From Kushneria avicenniae (lineage in GTDB: Bacteria; Pseudomonadota; Gammaproteobacteria; Pseudomonadales; Halomonadaceae): DNA of 64,000 bases. This document shows positions 1 through 8,691 of this stretch, piece by piece. A program made the translations under genes and the position numbers. Under the pieces are notes generated by a model that was given only the letters and a program-made list of their open reading frames with translations, was not told the origin of the DNA and made no database searches. How positions within the stretch are numbered: the first letter of the stretch is position 1; every line of letters begins with the position of its first letter. The DNA is taken from the NCBI RefSeq assembly GCF_900112585.1, contig NZ_FOLY01000005.1:62001-126000 (forward strand). Direction: 5' to 3'.

Positions 1-338
1 TCATGACCGGGAAGGCGATCGCCACTGAGCAGCAGAAGCTGGTCCAGGCCGGCGGCATCCATCTGTTCCAGCTGTCTCAGCAGGTCATGGCGCCCTCGAT
101 CCTTGCCCGAAAAGTGAAGCAGTGTCGGCAGTGAATGCGTCAGCCTTGAGTATGCCGCCAGTGGCGAGAGATCCTGGCTGCTGCTGACCCGATCCGCGAC
201 TGCGGCGACCATTGGCCAGTGGCCCAGCTGTGCGCGCTGCATCATTGACTCGAAGACAGCGCCGCGCTCACCGGAAAGCCCGGGGACGAACTCGACAACG
301 CAGATAAAGCGTTGCTCACGCAGGGCTTCTCTCAACAT
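1..338 (-). CDS. MetF-like (methylenetetrahydrofolate reductase family) protein, partial
   Basis: The reading frame is open from an ATG at 338 to the left edge, so the C-terminal part is outside the window. The 112 visible residues look like the N-terminal part of the MetF TIM barrel: an early Glu-Phe-Val-Pro strand, an Ala-Asp-Arg-Val turn, and later LLHFSGKDR and LLLLSGDRLPGH segments that match the folate-domain strands. It is divergent from the mesX-mesD pair, which suggests a role in methyl-group supply for methionine. The family call rests on pattern only; a divergent MetF relative that does not reduce methylene-THF is possible. Confidence 0.6.
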   Translation of the reverse strand, partial: MLREALREQRFICVVEFVPGLSGERGAVFESMMQRAQLGHWPMVAAVADRVSSSQDLSPLAAYSRLTHSLPTLLHFSGKDRGRHDLLRQLEQMDAAGLDQLLLLSGDRLPGH

Positions 339-656
339 GCCTGGCCTCTCCCAATTTGCGCAGCTTCACTCGATATGCTCGTCGCTTTTCAGCGCCCGAG
401 CTGCCCGTGTCAGGACACTATGTCACTCGATTATGAGAAAAATTTGTAATCAATATGAGGAGGTTCAGTTTGTTTCATGATCAAGGGCCGTCGACAATGT
501 GTATATCAAACAGTTAACCAGACGGCGTCCACCATATCGGAGCAGCCCTGACGGCTCGGCAGTTGAGTCCACGGCACCGCTGAGTCAAAAGAGCGGTTTT
601 GAGGCGGTATCTGGTGGGCAGGCAAGAATCAGCGAACATCAGGGTGGCAGGACGCA
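339..656. promoter_or_regulatory. Divergent intergenic region, metF-like / mesX
   Basis: This 318-base stretch carries no convincing gene. It must hold the promoters of the divergent metF-like gene and of mesX. I looked for SAM or cobalamin riboswitch structure and for MetR-type TGAA-N5-TTCA boxes and saw none. A GGCAGGACGC segment just before 657 serves as the mesX ribosome binding site. Confidence 0.5.
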
Positions 657-1640
657 ATGAGCGAAACGTTTGCATTTACCATCAAAAGTACGGGGTTCGA
701 TGAAAATTATCGACCGTCGGACAACACTCGCATCACCACCAATTTTGCCAATCTGGCCAGGGGCGAAAAGCGTCAGGAGAACCTGCGCAATACCCTGAAA
801 ATGATCAATGGTCGTTTTAACACACTGGCGCACTGGGACAATCCCGAGGGCGACCGTTATCGCGTTGAACTCGACATTATTTCCGTTGAAATGGCGATGG
901 ATGCTGCCCGCCCTGACAATGCGCTACCGCTGATCGAGATCCTGAAAACCCGGATTATTGATTTGAATACCGAGACCGCTATTGAGGGGATCGCAGGTAA
1001 TAACTTCTCTTCCTACGTGCGCGATTACGATTTCAGCGTCCGACTGCTGGAACATAACAGGGGCCAGTCGGGTTTCAGCGTTCCAGAGGATTTCGGGGCG
1101 TTACACGGCAACCTGTTCAAACGCTTCGTCAACTCAAGCGTCTACAGGGCACATTTCAGTAAACCGCCCGTGATCTGCATCAGCGTGTCGAGCAGCAAAA
1201 CCTATCATCGCACCGACAATTACCATCCCGTGCTGGGCACTGAATATTGGCAGGACGAGCACTCCCTGACCGATGAGTATTTCAAGAAGATGGGGTTAAA
1301 GGTGCGCTACTTCATGCCAAAGGGGAGCGTTGCGCCGCTGGCGTTTTATTTCTTTGGTGACCTGCTCAATGACTACACCAATCTTGAACTTATCGGCACC
1401 GTCAGCACGATGGATACCTTTCAAAAGATCTATCGCCCTGAAATTTATAATGCCAATTCTGCGGCAGGAAAATTTTACCAGCCCAGCCTGGAACATCAGG
1501 ATTATTCATTGACGCGAATTGTTTACGATCGAGAAGAGCGCAGCCGCCTGGGCGTTGAGCAGGGCAGGTTTGTTGAAGAGCATTTTATTAAACCCTACCA
1601 GACGCATCTTGAGCAGTGGTTCGCCCCCAGCGCTCATTGA
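657..1640 (+). CDS. mesX: DUF1852 protein MesX, partner of methionine synthase MesD
   Basis: The 327-residue protein matches the DUF1852 family by its start (SETFAFTIKSTGFDENYRP) and its RITTNFANLARG and LGVEQGRF segments. In the known pairs MesX is required together with MesD for methionine formation and the reaction depends on oxygen; its chemistry is not established. No signal peptide or membrane helix is visible, so it should be cytoplasmic. It lies 26 bases upstream of mesD on the same strand, which fits an operon. The start at 657 follows a purine-rich ribosome binding site. Confidence 0.85.
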   Translation: MSETFAFTIKSTGFDENYRPSDNTRITTNFANLARGEKRQENLRNTLKMINGRFNTLAHWDNPEGDRYRVELDIISVEMAMDAARPDNALPLIEILKTRIIDLNTETAIEGIAGNNFSSYVRDYDFSVRLLEHNRGQSGFSVPEDFGALHGNLFKRFVNSSVYRAHFSKPPVICISVSSSKTYHRTDNYHPVLGTEYWQDEHSLTDEYFKKMGLKVRYFMPKGSVAPLAFYFFGDLLNDYTNLELIGTVSTMDTFQKIYRPEIYNANSAAGKFYQPSLEHQDYSLTRIVYDREERSRLGVEQGRFVEEHFIKPYQTHLEQWFAPSAH

Positions 1641-1666
1641 TCACTTCGACAACAAGGTTATCCATC

Positions 1667-2695
1667 ATGAAAAGGTTGTTACCCACGTCAACGGCCGGCA
1701 GCTTGCCCAAACCTTCCTGGCTTGCGCAGCCGGAAGTGCTCTGGTCTCCCTGGAAACTGCAGGGGCAGGAGCTGATCGACGGCAAGCAGGATGCGCTGCG
1801 TTTGTCGCTGCACGAACAGCAGCGCGCCGGTATCGATATCGTCAGTGATGGTGAGCAATCACGTCAGCACTTTGTCACGACATTCATCGAGCACCTTGAC
1901 GGTGTCGATTTTGAAAAGCGTGAGACGGTCAAAATTCGTGATCGCTATGAGGCGAGCGTACCCACGGTCGTGGGTGCAGTGTCTCGTCAGAAACCGGTAT
2001 TTGTCGATGATGCAAGGTTCCTTCGTCAGCAGACTGAAAGGCCCATCAAATGGGCCCTGCCGGGACCCATGACCATGATCGATACGCTGTACGACAACCA
2101 TTATAAAAGCCGCGAAAAACTGGCCTGGGAATTTGCAGCCATTCTCAACCAGGAGGCGCGGGAACTGGAGGCAGCCGGCGTTGATATCATCCAGTTTGAT
2201 GAGCCTGCCTTTAACGTTTTTTTCGATGAAGTGAACGATTGGGGAATTGCCACCCTGGAAAGGGCCATTGAGGGGCTCAAGTGCGAGACGGCCGTACACA
2301 TTTGCTATGGCTATGGCATCAAGGCCAATACGGACTGGAAAAAGACGCTGGGCACCGAGTGGCGTCAATATGAGGAGATTTTCCCCAGGCTGCAGAAGTC
2401 CAGCATCGATCTCGTCTCGCTGGAGTGTCACAACTCTCATGTCCCCATGGAGCTTATCGAGCTCCTTCGGGGCAAAAAGGTGATGGTGGGCGCCATCGAT
2501 GTTGCCAATCATACTGTTGAGACGCCAGAAGAGGTGGCCGATACTCTGAGAAAGGCACTTCAGTTCGTGGATGCTGACAAACTCTATCCCTGCACCAACT
2601 GCGGCATGACACCCCTGTCACGTGATGTGGCGAGAGGAAAGCTGAATGCCCTGAGTGCCGGTGCCGATATCATCCGCCGGGAGCTCTCTTCCTGA
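1667..2695 (+). CDS. mesD: Core methionine synthase MesD (MetE C-terminal-domain family)
   Basis: This 342-residue protein corresponds only to the catalytic C-terminal barrel of cobalamin-independent methionine synthase. The expected zinc and homocysteine ligands are visible: His211 and Cys213 in VHICYG, Glu253 in SLECHNS and Cys309 in YPCTNCG. There is no MetE N-terminal domain, so the usual polyglutamyl-folate binding half is missing. With MesX upstream the best call is MesD, which transfers a methyl group to homocysteine from a donor that is not methyl-THF. I start at 1667, after an AAGG site, instead of an in-frame start at 1616 inside mesX. Confidence 0.87.
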   Translation: MKRLLPTSTAGSLPKPSWLAQPEVLWSPWKLQGQELIDGKQDALRLSLHEQQRAGIDIVSDGEQSRQHFVTTFIEHLDGVDFEKRETVKIRDRYEASVPTVVGAVSRQKPVFVDDARFLRQQTERPIKWALPGPMTMIDTLYDNHYKSREKLAWEFAAILNQEARELEAAGVDIIQFDEPAFNVFFDEVNDWGIATLERAIEGLKCETAVHICYGYGIKANTDWKKTLGTEWRQYEEIFPRLQKSSIDLVSLECHNSHVPMELIELLRGKKVMVGAIDVANHTVETPEEVADTLRKALQFVDADKLYPCTNCGMTPLSRDVARGKLNALSAGADIIRRELSS

Positions 2696-2776
2696 TATCC
2701 GGCCCTGGAAGCAGTGGGCATGGATATTTGAGGATGCGCTGGCGGGGCAGAGCATGGCCGCCGCTTTCGACACCTG

Positions 2777-4072
2777 TCACGTCAGCCTGGCACCAGGCAG
2801 TTCGTCCCAGCGCGTGGTCCATCGATTCGAGCGATAGGCGCAGCGCAGCTGCCAGTCGGCGTCACTGCGCTGCATCCCGACCGTGACCGTATGGCGCCCA
2901 AAGCGCGCGTTGAGCTGATCCAGCGTGGCCATCAGATGGTCGCTGCGTTGTCGTTCGTCATTCGACTGCGGTGTCTGGAAGACATCCAGCTGCTGACCGT
3001 CGATATCCACCAGATCCATGAGCTGAACCCCGCACTTCTGATAGACAATGCGCTGCGGTTTCCAGAGACGTGCCAGCGCGTTCTGAGCCGTTCGCACGAT
3101 GTCGAAGGTGTTGTCGGTCGGCCATGGCAGGGGCAGTGTGATGCGGGTGTGATCCTGAGACAGATGCCGCATGTGAGGGTTGGTGCGCAGCATGACCATC
3201 ACTGCCCCGGCCAGACTGCGCTGGGCTCTCAGCCGCAGCGCACTGTTTGATGCGTGCGCGCGCACGGCCTCTTCGATGTCACGGCGATTGGACGTCACCT
3301 TGCCAAACGAGCGGCTGGTCATGATCATTTTGCGGCTGTCGGGGGCGTCGTTCATCTCGATGCAGTTGATGCCGCACAGCTCGCGGGCCGTGCGCTCGAG
3401 CACTACCGAGAACTGCTGTCGAAGCCATGACGGCTGGGCCTGCGCCAGCGCCAGCGCCGTATCGATGCCCAATGCCTGCAGTCGCACCGCGACGCGCCCG
3501 CCAATGCCCCAGATGTCTCCGACCGGTGTGCGCGCCAGAAGCGCCTGTGTCTCGGGGTGATGCACGCCTTCCAGCATGAACACGCCTCCGGTGCCCGGGT
3601 GTTTCTTGGCATGACGGTTGGCCAGCTTCGCCAGTGTCCGGGTCGGGGCGATGCCCACCGAGACCGGCAGGCCGGTCCAGCGATGTACCGTGTGGCGCAG
3701 GTCATGGCAGTGTGCGGCAAGCGTTGAGGTGTCAAAGCCTTCAAATCCCAGCCAGCTTTCGTCGATGGAGTAAGGCTCCACCAGTGGCGTGAAGGTATGC
3801 AGGGTGGCCAGCACGCGTGCGCTCATGTCGCCATAGAGCTCGTAGTTGCTGGAGCACAGCTCAAGGCCGTGGCGCCTTGTCTCCGGCGGGATATGGTGCG
3901 CCGGCATGCCCATGGTGATGCCCAGATCGATGGCTTCCTGCGAACGGGCGATCACGCAGCCGTCGTTGTTGGACAGTACCACCACGGGCAGGCCGTGCAG
4001 GCGCGGACGAAACACACGCTCGCAGCTGGCATAGAAGTTGTTGCAGTCCACCAGCGCGATCGGCGCCCTCAT
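2777..4072 (-). CDS. umuC: DNA polymerase V catalytic subunit UmuC
   Basis: A Y-family translesion polymerase of 431 residues, close to the 422 of E. coli UmuC. Asp9 in LVDCNNFYASCE and the Asp104-Glu105 pair in YSIDES are the metal-binding catalytic residues. The helix-hairpin-helix region (GDIWGIGGR) and the little-finger part follow. It bypasses DNA lesions as UmuD'2C after SOS induction. The ATG at 4072 overlaps the umuD stop by four bases (ATGA), so the two are translationally coupled. Confidence 0.95.
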   Translation of the reverse strand: MRAPIALVDCNNFYASCERVFRPRLHGLPVVVLSNNDGCVIARSQEAIDLGITMGMPAHHIPPETRRHGLELCSSNYELYGDMSARVLATLHTFTPLVEPYSIDESWLGFEGFDTSTLAAHCHDLRHTVHRWTGLPVSVGIAPTRTLAKLANRHAKKHPGTGGVFMLEGVHHPETQALLARTPVGDIWGIGGRVAVRLQALGIDTALALAQAQPSWLRQQFSVVLERTARELCGINCIEMNDAPDSRKMIMTSRSFGKVTSNRRDIEEAVRAHASNSALRLRAQRSLAGAVMVMLRTNPHMRHLSQDHTRITLPLPWPTDNTFDIVRTAQNALARLWKPQRIVYQKCGVQLMDLVDIDGQQLDVFQTPQSNDERQRSDHLMATLDQLNARFGRHTVTVGMQRSDADWQLRCAYRSNRWTTRWDELPGARLT

Positions 4073-4521
4073 CGTCGCACCGTGCGTACGATGTGGGTGA
4101 CCACGCCCCAGATCTGACAGTCGGCGCTGTGCATCGGAATAGGCGCATGGCGCGGATTGGCCGAGTGCAGGGCCGGCGGGCAATCCTGATGGCGCAGCTC
4201 CTTGACCAGCAGCTCGCCGTCCACCACGGCCACGACGATGTCGCCATGGCGGGCCTCGATGGCGCGATCCACCAGCAGCTTGTCACCACCATGAATGCCC
4301 GCGCCATCGGGGGCCTGCATCGAATCGCCTTCGGCGGTAAACATGAAGGTTGAGGTCGGGCGAGGGATCAGCGCTTCGTTGAGATCGATGCGCCCACCGT
4401 CATAATCCTGCGCCGGGGAAGGGAAACCCGAGATGCCGGCCCTGACATGACAGGTGGCCCATGGAATGCTGCGTGGCGTCGGATCGACGGTCAGCGCCTG
4501 CGGTGAGGTGACATGAAGCAT
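4069..4521 (-). CDS. umuD: UmuD, self-cleaving SOS mutagenesis subunit
   Basis: S24-family peptidase of 150 residues. Ser67 (GDSM) and Lys107 (LLVKE) form the Ser-Lys dyad. The FPSPAQDY motif at 33-40 marks the cleavage region; the aligned cleavage dipeptide is Ser31-Gly32 where E. coli UmuD has Cys-Gly, with an Ala28-Gly29 three residues upstream. Start chosen at the ATG at 4521, about 30 bases after a LexA box. The first gene of an umuDC operon; RecA-stimulated self-cleavage would activate polymerase V. Confidence 0.93.
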   Translation of the reverse strand: MLHVTSPQALTVDPTPRSIPWATCHVRAGISGFPSPAQDYDGGRIDLNEALIPRPTSTFMFTAEGDSMQAPDGAGIHGGDKLLVDRAIEARHGDIVVAVVDGELLVKELRHQDCPPALHSANPRHAPIPMHSADCQIWGVVTHIVRTVRR

Positions 4522-4551
4522 GTCAAAGCCTGCGTGAAGGAAAGTGGATGT

Positions 4552-4567
4552 CTGTATTTTTATACAG
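4552..4567 (-). promoter_or_regulatory. LexA (SOS) box of umuDC
   Basis: A 16-base site of form CTGT-N8-ACAG with a T/A-rich centre (CTGTATTTTTATACAG) matches the gammaproteobacterial LexA consensus completely in its half-sites. It ends about 30 bases before the umuD start, where LexA would block the promoter. Confidence 0.93.
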
Positions 4568-4695
4568 TATAAGTAGCCGGGTCTGCCAGAGCATCGATAT
4601 GGGACTACGACCAAACGATGAGGGCCGTTAATACCCGCTGAGAGCAGAAGCGGGGCAGTCTTGGCCGGAAGGCGGCCAGACGCAGGCTGCTGCGA

Positions 4696-5400
4696 TCATT
4701 CGTCCGGCACAGCCTGAAGTTCGTGTCGCCAGTGCTGCAGGATATGCCGCTGCTTGCGCTTTCTGAGCTGTTGCGTCCGGGTGTTTTCAGGAATCAGCAG
4801 GAGACGACCGTCCTCGTCGCTTTTTTCGACGTAAAACGTTCGGCTGGCGCCGACCTGATGGGTTTCCGAGCCGAAGATGGCAATCAGTCGGATCTCGATG
4901 GAGACCAGCGCACCGTCACCGGCAATGTCGAAATGCTCGTCAAACTCGATGCCCTGCGTCATGCCGGCCTGGTGAATCATGTTGGCGAAGGTGCCGACCT
5001 CGCTGTAGCCGCCTGACACCATGGGCCCCTGGCGGGTGAACTCGTTCAGGCTGGCATCTACCCCTTCTTCCTGACGCACGATGGCCAGCGGTTTGCCGGT
5101 GTCATCCACGACATCGGTGATGTTGCAGACCCACTGCGCGTTCGAGGTGGTCACGCGCGCCATTACAAGGTCGATAAAGACGCTCTGTCTGCTCATGTTG
5201 CTGAACAGACAGATGGAGTTGATATCCCGGCCCTTGCCACGATTGATGATGATCTGCGAGCGGCGCTGCATGCGAAAGTTATGCAGCAGCAGCTGCAGAT
5301 AGGTCGCCCAGATGATCAGCATGCCCACGCTGGTAATCGCACTGAACGTGGATGCGTTTTCGGTAATCCACTGCCACAGGCTATCCAGCGAGGAAAACAT
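4696..5400 (-). CDS. One-helix membrane protein of unknown family (paralogue A)
   Basis: I do not recognise a named family. The 234-residue protein starts with an LWQWITENA segment and a single membrane helix (about residues 15-38), followed by a soluble beta-rich part, probably cytoplasmic given the basic residues after the helix. It is clearly homologous to the protein at 8692-9423: shared landmarks are LW-WIT-NA, GKG, SNM, VMAR/IMAR, EI-LI-I and LLLIPE/LMLVPE. The start at 5400 is preferred to an upstream one at 5565 that would run into the neighbouring regulator gene. It is 47 bases downstream of the Crp/Fnr gene and probably co-transcribed with it. Confidence 0.7.
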   Translation of the reverse strand: MFSSLDSLWQWITENASTFSAITSVGMLIIWATYLQLLLHNFRMQRRSQIIINRGKGRDINSICLFSNMSRQSVFIDLVMARVTTSNAQWVCNITDVVDDTGKPLAIVRQEEGVDASLNEFTRQGPMVSGGYSEVGTFANMIHQAGMTQGIEFDEHFDIAGDGALVSIEIRLIAIFGSETHQVGASRTFYVEKSDEDGRLLLIPENTRTQQLRKRKQRHILQHWRHELQAVPDE

Positions 5401-5447
5401 CAGAGAGAACTCTTCGGGTGATCGGGGTGGGACATCGGTTGCCCGGC

Positions 5448-6185
5448 TTACGAGGCCAGCCGCAGGTCGGCCGACAGCTTTCCACCGGTATGAAGGTAAT
5501 GATCGCTGTAGCCGGCAAATGCCACCAGCCGGGGCCAGTCGATAATGGTCAGTGTCTTTCGACACACCGAGACCAGCTGCTGGCGTCTTAGAAGCTGCAG
5601 GGAGCGATTGAGATGCACCGGCGACAGACCGAGGGACTCGCTCATGGCAACTTGGGTCAGCGGGAAATGCATGCGATTGCCCTGTGTCCGGCCGATGATG
5701 GCACAGCGGGTAAACAGCTCACACAGCAGGTGGGCCAGTCGCATGGCCGCCGGGCGCCGGGTCACGTTCAAGAGCCACTCGCCCATGATGGAACGGTCAA
5801 CGATCGAGGACCAGGCCAGACCGTCGGACAGACCGGAATCCGGTGATATGACAGAGAGCAGCTTGCGGCGATCCAGCCGGGTAATACGAAGATCAGAAAG
5901 TGCCCGGATATCGTGATCGAGGGGGCAGGCCACGGGGGAGACGTCTTCACACTGATCGCCCGGCAGCATCAGGGCGATGATCTGATCGCTGCCGTCATGG
6001 GCGCGTTTGAAGCGACAGGCCCAGCCATCGGTCACGATATCGATCCCGTCGGTCTTCTCACCGGCGCTTGCCAGTGTCTGCCCCCGGGAGAGGTGATGCT
6101 TGCTGTCGACGCAGTCGTGCAGGGCGGCCTTTTCCGTCTGGGACAGGCAGGCATAAAAATTTATTTTATTGATGAATGAATACAT
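5448..6185 (-). CDS. Crp/Fnr-family transcriptional regulator
   Basis: 245 residues: an N-terminal cyclic-nucleotide-binding-type beta barrel (about 10-130), a dimerisation helix, and a C-terminal winged helix with LTQVAMSESLGLSPVHLNRSL as recognition motif. It lacks the N-terminal cysteine cluster of true FNR, so a [4Fe-4S] oxygen sensor is unlikely. The start at 6185 sits nine bases after GGAGG; a second ATG at 6191 has too short a spacing. It is divergent from a related regulator at 6711 and precedes the membrane protein at 4696-5400. The ligand is unknown. Confidence 0.85.
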   Translation of the reverse strand: MYSFINKINFYACLSQTEKAALHDCVDSKHHLSRGQTLASAGEKTDGIDIVTDGWACRFKRAHDGSDQIIALMLPGDQCEDVSPVACPLDHDIRALSDLRITRLDRRKLLSVISPDSGLSDGLAWSSIVDRSIMGEWLLNVTRRPAAMRLAHLLCELFTRCAIIGRTQGNRMHFPLTQVAMSESLGLSPVHLNRSLQLLRRQQLVSVCRKTLTIIDWPRLVAFAGYSDHYLHTGGKLSADLRLAS

Positions 6186-6710
6186 GGGCATTGACCTCCC
6201 TGTGCCTCCGGAGAGACGGACGTCCTGTCGTGTTGGCATCAGGCCGTTGTCATGATGGCCCGCGCTCGCTTTTTATTCGTCACGTCCTGCGATCAATGCA
6301 TGGACCGGCAGTCGTCACCAGCCCGTAACGGGTCGATGGCGCTATCAATGTCAGCGCGCAGTGTCTGATGGCAAGCCAATATACGCCGGGAGACAGGCGC
6401 CATACATAACGTATGTTGTTCGGGACAATGCGTGGATGAAAGCAGCGTCTTTTTTTCAGGGTTAAAAAACGGATTAATGTGATGGGCCGGAAGGATCTGT
6501 TGCAATATGGTGTCCGATGGCACCTGCAGTGACACGTAGAAAGCCGGCTTGAACGATGGTGTTTAAACGTATGGCTGGCTTGCTTCGATTGGCAGGGTTT
6601 TTTTGGAAAAAGAATGATCCAGATCATCAATATGAATCAAAAATCGACACTGTGATTTCACGTCAATTTTATCGTTTCGAGGTGTTTATCGACGTCTTTC
6701 AGGGTTTTAA
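6186..6710. promoter_or_regulatory. Long divergent region between two Crp/Fnr regulators
   Basis: 525 bases without a convincing gene; the two overlapping frames here (an 80- and a 116-codon frame on the minus strand) have no family features and poor codon pattern. The half near 6711 is A/T-rich and holds one FNR-type palindrome at 6614-6627. Nothing else identified. Confidence 0.5.
6614..6627. promoter_or_regulatory. FNR/Crp-type palindrome
   Basis: ATGAT-CCAG-ATCAT has the 5-4-5 geometry of FNR-class sites (consensus TTGAT-N4-ATCAA) with a perfect dyad. Its centre is about 90 bases upstream of the regulator start at 6711. Which of the regulators binds, if any, is inference. Confidence 0.5.
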
Positions 6711-7427
6711 ATGATCGAGCCTTTGGTCAACAGGCTTCAGCACTATACGGTGCTGGAAAAGGGTGAAATCGACATGCTGCGCTCAATGCCGGAGTGCACC
6801 AGGCAGTTCAAAAAGGGCGAGTACATCATCCAGGAGGGTAAAAACCCCGTGGCCGTCCACCTGATGCTGGAAGGGTGGGCCTGTCGCTGCAAGATGCTCT
6901 CTGACGGGCGTGAGCAGATCATGGGGTATCTGATTCGCGGAGATCTCTGTGACCTGCATGTGACGCTGCTGTCCCATATGGATCACGGCATCCGCAGCCT
7001 GACGCCGGCCACGGTGGCGATGATTCCCGAGGAGAGCATCGACCGGATTTTTGACGCGTCTCCGCGTCTGGCCAGAGCCCTGTCATGGGGCATGATGGTG
7101 GATGAGGCCATCGCCCGGCACTGGATTCTCAATATCGGCCTGCGCACTGCCGAGGCGCGTCTGGCGCACCTGTTCTGCGAGCTGCTGCTGCGCTTCAGGG
7201 CGGCCGGTCTTTCCGAGGGGCAGGGCAATACGATCGATATGCCCCTGACGCAGGTCAACCTTGCTGAAACGCTGGGACTGACGGCCGTACACGTGAACCG
7301 GATACTGCAGCGGCTGCGTCAGAAGGGGCTGGTGGCGCTCAGGCACAAGAAACTGACGGTGCTGGATGCTGACGGGCTCAGAGAGATGGCCGAGTTTGAC
7401 GAGCGCTATCTGCATCTCGGCCCGTGA
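6711..7427 (+). CDS. Crp/Fnr-family transcriptional regulator
   Basis: 238 residues with the same layout as the divergent 5448-6185 protein: effector barrel (about 20-125), linker helix, and winged helix with LTQVNLAETLGLTAVHVNRIL. Both share the GWACR segment in the barrel and HLFCELL/HLLCELF before the HTH, so they are paralogues. The FNR cysteine cluster is absent. The ATG at 6711 directly follows an A/T-rich leader with a weak AGGG site. It is convergent with the exchanger gene at 7470. Confidence 0.87.
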   Translation: MIEPLVNRLQHYTVLEKGEIDMLRSMPECTRQFKKGEYIIQEGKNPVAVHLMLEGWACRCKMLSDGREQIMGYLIRGDLCDLHVTLLSHMDHGIRSLTPATVAMIPEESIDRIFDASPRLARALSWGMMVDEAIARHWILNIGLRTAEARLAHLFCELLLRFRAAGLSEGQGNTIDMPLTQVNLAETLGLTAVHVNRILQRLRQKGLVALRHKKLTVLDADGLREMAEFDERYLHLGP

Positions 7428-7469
7428 CGTCCGGCACATGGCCATGCCCTGCATCAGGACTATCGGGCC

Positions 7470-8564
7470 TCAGGCCTGCTGGCTGCGCAGGGCTCGAACG
7501 CCCAGCACCACCAGCGTTACCGCGGTCAGCGGCAGGGCATAGAACATCAGCGCATGGCCCAGCAGGGTGGCGCTGTCCTGTCCTGTCGAGTACAGCACCA
7601 GATAGGCGGTATAGGCGATGTAGTAGGCAAAGAACAGCAGGCCTTCCCAGCGATCGATTCGATAGCCGGTGAAGAATATCGGCAGGCAGGCCAGTGACAC
7701 GGCAATCATGACCGGGAAGTCAAACACCAGTGCACTGGCCGCCACGGGGATGCCCTGTGGCGCCACCAGCGACGCCAGCCCCAGTACACACAGCAGATTG
7801 AAAAGACTGCTGCCCACCACATTGCCCACGGCAATATCCCGCTCGCCGCGCACGGCGGCCAGAATCGAGGTGGCAAGCTCCGGCAGGGAGGTGCCAACGG
7901 CCACCACGGTCAATCCGATGACCAGATCCGACAGACCCAGCGCTCGCGCCAGCGCCGTGGCGCCCTCTACCAGAAAATGGGAGCCGGCCACCAGCAGGAC
8001 CAGCCCGACCACAATCATGACCAGATATTTCAGCCAGGCCATCGGCGTGCGCGATGGGGCCGGCTCGGCATCAGGATTTTCCCGTCTGGCAGTCTGCGCC
8101 TCCCGTCTGCTCTCGCGCAGGGAGCTGATCACCATGAAAAGCGTATAGGCCACAATGCAGCCAAAGAGCAGGGCACCGTCGAGCCGGCTCAATACGCCGT
8201 TGGCCCCCAGCCCCCAGACCAGCAGACCGGCCGCGATCAAAAGCGGCACATCGAGACGAATCAGCTGTCGCGACACGATCAGCGGTGCGGCCATTGCCGT
8301 CAGTCCCAGAATCAGCAGCACGTTGGCAATATTGCTGCCGACCACGTTGCCCAGCGCCAGATCACCGCTGCCGCTGAACGCCGACTGCACGCTGACCGCG
8401 GTTTCCGGAGCGCTGGTGCCAAAGGCCACCACCGTCAGGCCGATCACCAGCGACGGGATGCCGAACAGCGCCGCCAGCTTCGAGGCGCCGCGCACCAGTA
8501 CTTCGGCCCCGCCCATTAAAAGCACAAGGCCGGCAACAAGGTAGACGAGGGTCATCAGCGTCAT
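7470..8564 (-). CDS. Calcium/sodium antiporter, CaCA family (YrbG-like)
   Basis: 364 residues, about ten membrane helices, with the two inverted alpha-repeats of the family: GTSAPE plus GNVVGSN in the first half and GTSLPE plus GNVVGSS in the second. These form the cation-binding core. The two halves are joined by a charged cytoplasmic loop (about 150-175). The family exchanges Ca2+ for Na+ (sometimes K+-dependent) at the inner membrane. A GGAG site lies before the ATG at 8564. In a halophile it could use the sodium gradient; the real substrate is not shown by the sequence. Confidence 0.9.
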   Translation of the reverse strand: MTLMTLVYLVAGLVLLMGGAEVLVRGASKLAALFGIPSLVIGLTVVAFGTSAPETAVSVQSAFSGSGDLALGNVVGSNIANVLLILGLTAMAAPLIVSRQLIRLDVPLLIAAGLLVWGLGANGVLSRLDGALLFGCIVAYTLFMVISSLRESRREAQTARRENPDAEPAPSRTPMAWLKYLVMIVVGLVLLVAGSHFLVEGATALARALGLSDLVIGLTVVAVGTSLPELATSILAAVRGERDIAVGNVVGSSLFNLLCVLGLASLVAPQGIPVAASALVFDFPVMIAVSLACLPIFFTGYRIDRWEGLLFFAYYIAYTAYLVLYSTGQDSATLLGHALMFYALPLTAVTLVVLGVRALRSQQA

Positions 8565-8691
8565 GTCGGTGCTCCTGTCAAAAGGGCGTCATTGAATGGT
8601 CAAAATGTGATCGCGATCCGATCATGAAACGGTGAACGCAGTGGTGATCATGGTCGAGGAGAACCAGTGACACCCGCAGTACGCCCAGCCG

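Noticed and set aside
339-656. Possible SAM or cobalamin riboswitch before mesX
   Set aside because: No conserved core or terminator stem could be drawn, and no RNA-like pairing beyond chance was found.
6280-6630. Small genes in the gap between the two Crp/Fnr regulators
   Set aside because: The 116- and 80-codon frames overlap each other, are rich in Cys, Arg and His, and have no ribosome binding site.
6651-6665. CRP site TGTGA-N6-TCACA
   Set aside because: The first half matches but the second half does not at the right distance.
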